NCBI RefSeq assembly: GCF_010119975.1
Contig: NZ_CP048222.1
Location: 3,738,501-3,802,500, forward strand
Length of the DNA stretch: 64,000 bases
From: Rhodocytophaga rosea
GTDB taxonomy: Bacteria > Bacteroidota > Bacteroidia > Cytophagales > 172606-1
Direction: 5' to 3'
Translations under genes and position numbers: made by a program
Notes under the pieces: model-generated
Told to the model about the DNA's origin: nothing
Databases searched by the model: none
The model's input: only the letters and a program-made list of their open reading frames with translations
Shown here: one piece after another, positions 57,456-64,000 of the stretch
Layout: each line of letters opens with the position of its first letter
Position numbering within the stretch: the stretch's first letter is position 1

Positions 57456-58736
57456 TTAAACAAAGAAGGGTACATCTTTAGGGGCATATTTTTTCATACC
57501 TTCTTCGTTAATTTCCACGCCAATGCCAGGTTTTTCAGACAAAGGAATATAGCCATCTTTTACCATGGGCCCATCGAATTTAACGATCTCTTTGAACATC
57601 GGATCTTCATGGAAATATATCTGCCATTCCAGTATCATAAAATTAGGTACAGAGGCACACACATGGCTGGCGGCCATAGCGCCTAAATAAGAAGCCACCA
57701 TATGAGGCGCAAACGGTACATAATACAGATTGGCTAAATTGGCAATCCGCTGACCTTCTCCTAAACCGCCAGCTTTTTGCAGATCAGGCATAATAATATC
57801 TACAGCACCAATTTCCAGCATCCGGCGGAAGCCATAGGCCAGATAATGATTTTCCCCGGCACAAATCGGTGTACTGGTAGATTCAGAAATCAGTTTATAG
57901 GCTTCCACATTCTCAGCAGGAATAGGTTCTTCCAAAAACATCAGATTCAAGGGCTCAAACATTTTAGCTACCCGTTGCCCGGTTGTCATATCATAGCGGC
58001 CATGCATGTCTACACAAATATCTATTTTCGGGCCTACTGCTTCCCGTACGGCGGCAATCTGGCTATACATCCGCTCCAGTTCACCAGGGCTGGCTGTCCA
58101 GTTATACCGGTCATATTTACTGGGATCATTAAATTCATCAATATCATATTTCACGGCACTAAAGCCCATTTTTACAGCTTCTTTGGCACTATCTGCAAAA
58201 TGTTTAGGTGTTTTATCTGTATCCCGGTAGGTGCCTGTATCGCAATATACCCGTACCCTATCTCTAAACTTTCCACCTAATAACTGATATACTGGTAAGC
58301 CTAATGCTTTGCCAGCCAGATCCCACAAGGCAGTTTCTACAGCAGAGAGTACAGCGATGAACATACCCGACTGGGCTCCTTCAAAAAATCCGGAGCGGCG
58401 GATGTCTTCAAATAAGCGGTGAACATTTAAGGGGCTTTTGCCTTTGATGCGCTCTCCGAACATTTTTACCAGATGATAGGTACCTGGCGTAGCATCTACT
58501 CCTTCGCCACAGCCCCATATATTCTGGTTGGTATATATTTTTACAAACAGGCTATGTCCATTGCGGATATAGCCGCATTTTATATCGGTTATTTTCAGAT
58601 CAGAAGGAGCCGAAGCCATAGGCGTTCTCTCAACAGCTTTTTCTAATCCCTCTCCAAAGCTGGAAAAAGAGGAAGCAGCTAAGGCACTGGTAATGGCAGC
58701 TTTGGTTAAAAAAGAACGGCGGTTATAGTTGGTCAT
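57456..58736 (-). CDS. Tat-exported mandelate racemase/enolase-superfamily enzyme
   Basis: A 426-residue protein. The N-terminus has a twin-arginine signal, RRSFLTKAAITSALAAS. A capping domain (about 45-165) and a TIM barrel follow. Barrel residues typical of the acid-sugar dehydratase/MR group are Lys in AVKYDID, metal ligands Asp in CVDMHG, Glu in FLEEP and Glu in AGENHY, and the Asp/His dyad in IMPDLQKAGG and FAPHMV. The reaction is probably dehydration or racemisation of a sugar acid or related hydroxyacid. The substrate cannot be read from sequence. Export through Tat puts it in the periplasm with the RraA paralogues. Confidence 0.92.
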   Translation of the reverse strand: MTNYNRRSFLTKAAITSALAASSFSSFGEGLEKAVERTPMASAPSDLKITDIKCGYIRNGHSLFVKIYTNQNIWGCGEGVDATPGTYHLVKMFGERIKGKSPLNVHRLFEDIRRSGFFEGAQSGMFIAVLSAVETALWDLAGKALGLPVYQLLGGKFRDRVRVYCDTGTYRDTDKTPKHFADSAKEAVKMGFSAVKYDIDEFNDPSKYDRYNWTASPGELERMYSQIAAVREAVGPKIDICVDMHGRYDMTTGQRVAKMFEPLNLMFLEEPIPAENVEAYKLISESTSTPICAGENHYLAYGFRRMLEIGAVDIIMPDLQKAGGLGEGQRIANLANLYYVPFAPHMVASYLGAMAASHVCASVPNFMILEWQIYFHEDPMFKEIVKFDGPMVKDGYIPLSEKPGIGVEINEEGMKKYAPKDVPFFV

Positions 58737-58877
58737 GAGTTAATGATTAAATGTCTGGAACCGGGATTAACCGGATTAAAGGATTTTCAGGAGTAAGTAA
58801 TCAAATCAGAAATTATACATTTTGGATTTTGAATGAGGAATAGAATTTATTCGATCGCATAATCACTCATTCACTAT

Positions 58878-59822
58878 TTACCAGGTGCGGGTTTTCAGCA
58901 ATTCCTGAATTTGTTCTTTGGGTACAGGCAGTTCGTTAATATGGGCATTGAGCCAGGCGGAAAAATCTTTTTCTATTTCATCCGACCAGCGAGTATCTAT
59001 CTGGCCAGGCGTATATTTTTGCTGGCGCAGGCGTTCGTGTCCAAACATATCACGTAAGCGTACTACTTCAGACGTTTTTACAACCTGCTCTACCAGATGC
59101 GGGGGAACAAACGTAACAGCACCATCACGGCCTAATACAATATCTCCGGGCATTACCATTACTTTACCAATACGGGTAGGGCGGTTGATGCCAACTAATG
59201 TTGTATTCAGATTGCCTTCCTGGTTATGATGGGAGGGGTGATAACTTTTAAAAAAAGAAGTAAAGGAACCTAATTCCTTTAGGCCAGCTATATCTCTTAC
59301 TGCTCCGTCATATACAATCCCATTCCCTGTTTTTGCATAAATAGAATTACCCAGATTATCCCCAATAGTTGGGCCATCTTCATGCATACCGAATTGGTCT
59401 ACTACATATACATCGCCTTTTACCAGCATATCGATGGGCCAGGAATTCTGCGATTTAATACGGCCGTCTTTTGAATGGCCTTTTTCATCCGTTACTTTGT
59501 GTACATCCGGCCTGCCGGGCATAAATGTAGCAGTCAGCGCTCTGCCTACCAGCACACTATCGGGATTAATGCACTGCCAGCCTTCGGCATATTGATATTT
59601 GTACCCTTTTCCCTTCATCACTGCCCAGGCCTCTTCATGCGTTACTAATTTCATACGTTTAATCAGTGCATCGGGTACTTTGGGCCTTCCATCCGGAAAG
59701 CGTTCTCCTTTCCATTCAGGTGTTAAAAAGATGAGTTCTTCTTTGGATATTTGCTGGGCTGATAGCACAAGAGATTGAATCAGAAAGAAAAAAAATAAGC
59801 TTAAGTGGATAATGTATTTCAT
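58878..59822 (-). CDS. Secreted RraA/HMG-aldolase family protein, paralogue 3
   Basis: A 314-residue protein with a signal peptide ending LVLSAQQ, then the WKGERFPDGRPKVPD element shared with paralogues 1 and 2. The core has DVYVVDQFGMHEDGPTIGD, NLGNSIYAK and IVYDGAVRDIAGL, with D-X20-R-D intact. It is closest to paralogue 1, sharing the long C-terminal RQQKYTPGQIDTRWSDEIEK-type block. The first RraA gene in transcription order, it lies downstream of the SusCD genes and is separated from susD by 432 bp. Confidence 0.85.
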   Translation of the reverse strand: MKYIIHLSLFFFFLIQSLVLSAQQISKEELIFLTPEWKGERFPDGRPKVPDALIKRMKLVTHEEAWAVMKGKGYKYQYAEGWQCINPDSVLVGRALTATFMPGRPDVHKVTDEKGHSKDGRIKSQNSWPIDMLVKGDVYVVDQFGMHEDGPTIGDNLGNSIYAKTGNGIVYDGAVRDIAGLKELGSFTSFFKSYHPSHHNQEGNLNTTLVGINRPTRIGKVMVMPGDIVLGRDGAVTFVPPHLVEQVVKTSEVVRLRDMFGHERLRQQKYTPGQIDTRWSDEIEKDFSAWLNAHINELPVPKEQIQELLKTRTW

Positions 59823-60254
59823 GATAAAAGTTTGATTAATTCTGGCCTTTACTTATTTGCGAAAAGCTTAATAAATACTAATGAAAAAATCAGGGCAGGA
59901 TGGCTGTTCCATTGCGTTTCCGTACCTGTATCCGGTTATTTTCCCAGGATTGGGTATTTAGCTGCCAGTTGTTCATTTATATATAGATAGCCGTTTTTTA
60001 CAGAAGGGCTTTCTGGGAAAATCCTCTGATAACTTATCTAAAAGGTCCTCCCTTCCTGAATGCCAAAATTCCAGATGTAAAAATCAATAGATGCATTGGT
60101 GAATGGCCTATTAGCGAAACATTTCCTAGCGGTTGTTTTGCCTTGATTATTTTTAGATGGTTTGTCCATTGTGTATTTCTAACTGGCGGTAGACAGTTTT
60201 CTTCTGCCGCCAGTTAGAAATTGAATGATTTATAGCGGGTCGCTAATACCTGAA
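59823..60254. other. Intergenic region between SusD and RraA paralogue 3, 432 bp
   Basis: No gene was recognised. A large inverted repeat at 60176-60220 (14-bp perfect arms TTTCTAACTGGCGG and CCGCCAGTTAGAAA) sits just downstream of susD. It lacks a T-run in the minus direction, so it could be an mRNA-stabilising hairpin or attenuator rather than a true terminator. Confidence 0.55.
60176..60220 (-). other. 14-bp inverted repeat downstream of susD
   Basis: Left arm 60176-60189 and right arm 60207-60220 pair perfectly, and the stem can continue with one mismatch. It is 35 bp after the susD stop codon. The function is probably transcript 3'-end formation or differential stability between susCD and the downstream genes, which is inference. 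Confidence 0.5.
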
Positions 60255-61778
60255 TTATGGTTTATCCCACCATATACGGGTGTCAAGTTCATCTGCGCCC
60301 TGGCGGCTAACCGCTTGTTGAACATTACCTGAGTTAACTGAAAATTCCGCATCAGGATAAGTAAGCCTTCGGATAAAAGCCTCTGTATCGATATCATTTC
60401 GCAAAGGATTAGGAGGCAAATTTGGAAAACCACTGCGGCGGAAATTGGCAAATGCTTCAGGTCCATTTAAGAAAGAGGCAACCCAGTACTGCGTATTTAT
60501 CTGTTCTAAAGCTTTAGCCGGATCAAATGGATTTGCCGCAATGTAAGTATTGATTGAAGAGGCAGGTACTGTTGCATCAGCATAAGAACTTAACTGCTCC
60601 ATATGAGCTTTAATTCCGTTGCTGTATAAAGTTGCTGCGTCTCCTTGTACCCAGCCTTTTACAGCAGCTTCTGCCAGCAATAATTGTGTTTGTGCATAAG
60701 TTGCCAGGAAATTGGGCGCATCATTTCTGCCCATCCTGTTTCTGTCTAACTGAGAGAAATCATAAAAGCTGGCCAGACCTTTTGCCGTAACTACCGAAGC
60801 AATCGATGCATTATCATATCCCATAGGCATCCCTATTTGTACAGTCGTATCTCTGTTCACTCTGGCCGCTACCTGTTCCGCTCCATTTTTTGCACCTACA
60901 TATCTGACAGCTATAGAAGCCAGGCGGGGATCTTTGGTTGATTTTAAATATTTTACAAAAGTTTCTGTCAGATAGTAATTATTGGCTTCGGTCGAATTTA
61001 ACGTGTTCCCTACGGCATTGGTAAATGCTGCCGTATGCCGGATAAAAGCATTGTCTGCATTTGATTGCATCACACCAGCAGATGCAGCTTTAGCGGTATA
61101 TTGCTGGGCTTTTGCTGCATCTGCTTTCGTAAGTCGCATGGCTGCCCGTAATAACAGAGAATATCCAAAGCGCTTCCATTTGGTAATATCGCCACCATAT
61201 AAGGCATCCTGTGCTTCTATGGGTTTAGCCGCATCAAGCGCTGCGGAGGCCTCGTCCAGTTCGGTTAATATGTTTGTGTAGACGTCCTGCTGAGCATCAT
61301 AGATAGGAGCTACATTATTAGTAAGAAAGCCTTCTCCAGCTTCCACAAATGGGATATCGCCGTATGTATCAGTTAAAATCATACCGGCATTCGCGCGGAT
61401 GATTCTGGCCATATTATATAGATTGGAACGTGAAGGATTATCACTTGTCTTGGCGATTACATCCGCTGTATTTTTCAACACATTCCTGTAATAGTTTTCC
61501 CACAGCCCCCTTGTTACCGAACGGTTATCTTCATTAAAATTTCCTCCGGCAATAACCCCAGAATTCGGAGACACAATTTGCTGTACGATGGCTAATTCAT
61601 AGGGAAGGGTAGTACCCGGAGGTGCCGTATTCACAATGGCTGTATTGAGCGAAAATAATGGATTAATGGCAGTAGCCAGGGTTTTATTGGTATTTAATTC
61701 ATCAAAACCATTATCGCAGCCCGCCAGCAAACCAAAGGTTATACACAAGCCCAGAATATATTTAGATCTTTTTCTCAT
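60255..61778 (-). CDS. SusD/RagB-family outer-membrane lipoprotein (SusD-like_2 type)
   Basis: A 507-residue surface lipoprotein with lipobox GLLAGC (Cys20, followed by DNGFDELNTN). The region NYYRNVLKNTADVI and the conserved GMILTDTYGDIPFVEAGEG are typical of the SusD-like_2 group. Further features are DEASAALDAAKP, KWKRFGYSLLLRAAMRL, the PNFLATYAQTQLLLAEAAVKGW helix (split) and the end DELDTRIWWDKP. It binds the ligand at the cell surface and delivers it to the SusC barrel encoded directly upstream (59 bp gap). The substrate is unknown. Confidence 0.95.
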   Translation of the reverse strand: MRKRSKYILGLCITFGLLAGCDNGFDELNTNKTLATAINPLFSLNTAIVNTAPPGTTLPYELAIVQQIVSPNSGVIAGGNFNEDNRSVTRGLWENYYRNVLKNTADVIAKTSDNPSRSNLYNMARIIRANAGMILTDTYGDIPFVEAGEGFLTNNVAPIYDAQQDVYTNILTELDEASAALDAAKPIEAQDALYGGDITKWKRFGYSLLLRAAMRLTKADAAKAQQYTAKAASAGVMQSNADNAFIRHTAAFTNAVGNTLNSTEANNYYLTETFVKYLKSTKDPRLASIAVRYVGAKNGAEQVAARVNRDTTVQIGMPMGYDNASIASVVTAKGLASFYDFSQLDRNRMGRNDAPNFLATYAQTQLLLAEAAVKGWVQGDAATLYSNGIKAHMEQLSSYADATVPASSINTYIAANPFDPAKALEQINTQYWVASFLNGPEAFANFRRSGFPNLPPNPLRNDIDTEAFIRRLTYPDAEFSVNSGNVQQAVSRQGADELDTRIWWDKP

Positions 61779-61837
61779 GGTTATTTTATTTAATTTTTGT
61801 AAACCAACTCTTCAGGTATAAATAACAGGTGAGCATA

Positions 61838-64000
61838 TTAAAACTTAACGTTCAGGTTAAAGCCCACGCTACGGGTAGTTGGCAAACCAGAATGTTCCAA
61901 TCCAATCAGGTTATCAGATGAAAAGCCAAAAGACTCAGGATCGATATTAGGCACCCATTTTTTTAGAATAGCTACATTGTTGGCTACCGCATTTAACCGG
62001 ATTCCTTTCACAAAGAAATTTTCGGGAAGCAGTTTTGTAAAATCATAGCCAAGTGTAATCTGGCGTAATTTCCAGAAACCGGCATTGTATACAAATTGTC
62101 CTAAAAGGTTGCTGGAGCGAACAGTTTCATAGAAGGTTTGAACTGGTGTCTGAACTGTGTTTACTTCTCCGTTTGTATTTACACCATCTCCGATTACATA
62201 GCCTTCCTCACGGCCAGTTAATGTTCCTTTATGCAGGCCATGCCGCCATGCATTGAAGTTGGTAGAAGAAATCATTTTATGGCCTAATTTGAAATCAATC
62301 AGGAAGGACAGGCTTAGGCCTTTATAATTGAATGTATTGGTAAAGCCTCCTACCCATTTAGGGATAGCGCTGCCAAATGCAATTTGAGTGGGCGTACGTT
62401 CAGGACGACCACTGGTTGCGTTAAATACACGGTTACCCTGACTGTCTGTCAGATAACCATAGGCATATAGTTGCCCGATAGGCTTTCCTACTACCTGCCG
62501 CAATTCACCTTCAAAAATGCCTCTACCCACCGTAATAACAGTATCACCAGGATTTGGCCCTAGTTTTAATATTTTGGTGGTATTATAAGAGCCATTGAAG
62601 GAAAAATCCCACTGGAAGCTACTTGTTTTTACTGGAGTCAGGGTCAGCAACATTTCAACGCCATTATTTTTGCTTTCTCCCACATTGATCAGCCTACGGA
62701 GATAACCTGAAGCATCTGATACCTGTACCTGCACAATCTGGTCGGTGGTAAGTTTATCATAATACGATACATCCAGTCCAACACGGTTATCAAAAAGCTT
62801 AATGTCCAGACCTACCTCTTTTTCGGCTACTCGCATAGGTTTGAGTGCAGGATTGGGTACAGTTTCTGTATTGATGTTCCCAAGCGGTAATGCTGCCAGG
62901 CCGGCCGTATTAGGAAACAGATTCGCATTTATGTTATAGAAAAGCGCATTGGAATAAGGGCCTACATCCAGGTCACTGCCTACTTCTGCATATCCTGCCC
63001 TGATTTTTCCAAACGATAGCCAGTTGGGAAGTCCGGCAAACGCCTGGGAAAACACAAAACTACCAGTAACAGAAGGATATAAAATACTCCGGTTGGCTGG
63101 AGATAGTGTAGAAAACCAGTCATTACGGGCAGTCATGTTTACAAACAATACATCATTATAAGAAACTTCAGCCGAGCCGTATAAAGAGTTTATTTGTTTC
63201 TCTGCCAGATCATAGGTTGGATTTTTCTGCTGGCCATTTGCCGCTGTATATAATCCTCTCACTACAAAGTTGGTTACCCCTACACTATTCTGATCCGAAC
63301 GCTGGTACATCCGGTTCCCTCCAAAACTGGCATCTATTCCGAACCTGCCAAAGGTACGGCTTGCGCCCAACAGGAAGTCAGCATTAATTTCACGGAAGCG
63401 GCGGGCTTGTTGGGCATACTGGCCATTTACGAAACCTGCCGGAGCCACTGCTAATGAAGCCATCCCAGTAGGTATATTATATTCCTGATCGCGGGAGAAA
63501 AAGTCTTGCCCGATTCTGCCTTGCAGGTATAACCAGTCAGTGAAATTATACCGGGCAGTTATGTTACCAAAAACACGGTCACGGCGGATATTTTCAAAAC
63601 GGTCATAAGCAGCAAAATAAGGATTGGTCCGGTTTCTGAACCTGGAATATACATATTCATCTCCATTGGCATCTTTGCGGTATTGATCCAGTAAGTCCAA
63701 AGGCATAGAATTAGCCAACGTAAAGATGGTGGTGGGTGTACTTAAATCCTGGTCTGCAATAGAAGGAGGATTCTTGTTATATTCATTTGAGTAATTCACG
63801 TTACCCGAAATAGTGAGTTTTTTCAGCACATTTTGTGTAAAACCAAGGTTGATCGTTTTCCGGTTAAAATTTGAATTAGGCATGATACTCTTGGTATCCA
63901 GGTTGGAAAGAGAAAGGCTGAATCCGCCTTTTTCTCCGCCCGAAGACAGCGTAATCGTATTGGTCCAGGTATTACCTACACGGTAAAACTTTTTAATACG
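61838..64000 (-). CDS. SusC/RagA-family TonB-linked outer-membrane protein, 5' end outside window
   Basis: An open frame of 720 codons plus stop. The frame remains open to the right edge (starting RIKKFYRVGNTWTNTITL), so the N-terminal signal, carboxypeptidase-like and plug domains lie outside. Visible barrel motifs include SLSLSNLDTKSIMPNSNFNR, DLLDQYRKDANGDE, AGYAEVGSDLDVGPY and MRVAEKEVGLDIKLFDNRVG. The C-terminal strand ends VGFNLNVKF. It pairs with the SusD protein encoded next for uptake of an oligomeric or large ligand. A Met at 63883 is internal and not the true start. Confidence 0.95.
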   Translation of the reverse strand, partial: RIKKFYRVGNTWTNTITLSSGGEKGGFSLSLSNLDTKSIMPNSNFNRKTINLGFTQNVLKKLTISGNVNYSNEYNKNPPSIADQDLSTPTTIFTLANSMPLDLLDQYRKDANGDEYVYSRFRNRTNPYFAAYDRFENIRRDRVFGNITARYNFTDWLYLQGRIGQDFFSRDQEYNIPTGMASLAVAPAGFVNGQYAQQARRFREINADFLLGASRTFGRFGIDASFGGNRMYQRSDQNSVGVTNFVVRGLYTAANGQQKNPTYDLAEKQINSLYGSAEVSYNDVLFVNMTARNDWFSTLSPANRSILYPSVTGSFVFSQAFAGLPNWLSFGKIRAGYAEVGSDLDVGPYSNALFYNINANLFPNTAGLAALPLGNINTETVPNPALKPMRVAEKEVGLDIKLFDNRVGLDVSYYDKLTTDQIVQVQVSDASGYLRRLINVGESKNNGVEMLLTLTPVKTSSFQWDFSFNGSYNTTKILKLGPNPGDTVITVGRGIFEGELRQVVGKPIGQLYAYGYLTDSQGNRVFNATSGRPERTPTQIAFGSAIPKWVGGFTNTFNYKGLSLSFLIDFKLGHKMISSTNFNAWRHGLHKGTLTGREEGYVIGDGVNTNGEVNTVQTPVQTFYETVRSSNLLGQFVYNAGFWKLRQITLGYDFTKLLPENFFVKGIRLNAVANNVAILKKWVPNIDPESFGFSSDNLIGLEHSGLPTTRSVGFNLNVKF

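Overview
The window is a moderately AT-rich chromosomal segment of a Bacteroidota bacterium, most likely of the Cytophagales type. The evidence is a type 9 secretion (T9SS) type-B C-terminal domain on a giant SprB-repeat protein, a SusC/SusD pair, a second TonB-dependent receptor with a carboxypeptidase-like N-terminal domain, paired FtsX/MacB permeases, and few strong Shine-Dalgarno sequences. No rRNA, tRNA, CRISPR array, insertion sequence or phage gene was found. The genus cannot be named from the sequence alone.

Layout. Positions 1-2408 (minus) hold a YqiJ-like membrane protein followed by a flotillin that runs off the left edge. Positions 2915-11079 are housekeeping and miscellaneous: an orphan sensor kinase, the YggS PLP protein, two small hypothetical proteins, a dicarboxylate/amino-acid:cation symporter, a DinB-like protein, an SRPBCC protein, a small beta-barrel protein and a serine hydrolase. 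A TonB-dependent receptor with palindromic operator-like sites upstream (11194-13485) converges on dnaK across a shared terminator.

Positions 16237-27826 (plus) are a nine-gene co-directional cluster closed by a terminator: CheR, CheB, a membrane GAF protein, a 1145-residue membrane sensor with GAF, two PAS and a SpoIIE/PP2C phosphatase domain, a SiaB-type kinase, a SiaC-type phosphoprotein, an ABCG-like ABC protein with a TerB-like N-terminus, a lipoprotein and a small secreted protein. It reads as a partner-switching phospho-relay (phosphatase, kinase, SiaC) joined to a receptor-less methylation pair and a membrane ABC machine. No diguanylate cyclase, the known SiaC target in Pseudomonas, is present. 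This is the best candidate for an undescribed system.

Positions 27964-36750 hold NudC, a permease-permease-ATPase MacB-like set, a secreted alpha/beta hydrolase and a DUF2807 protein. Positions 37381-53301 hold a one-module secreted protein coupled to a 5178-residue SprB-repeat adhesin with about 63 units of about 80 residues and a T9SS type-B sorting domain. Units near the N-terminus are close to identical and in a 240-bp register, while those toward the C-terminus are divergent and form higher-order cassettes. A YiaA-like membrane protein follows.

Positions 54169-64000 (minus) form a catabolic-looking locus: SusC (cut by the right edge), SusD, three secreted RraA/HMG-aldolase-family paralogues, a Tat-exported mandelate racemase/enolase-superfamily enzyme and a bile-acid:sodium-symporter-family transporter. 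Together they suggest TonB-dependent uptake and periplasmic processing of an unknown acidic compound. One RraA paralogue has lost the motif aspartate and may be non-catalytic.
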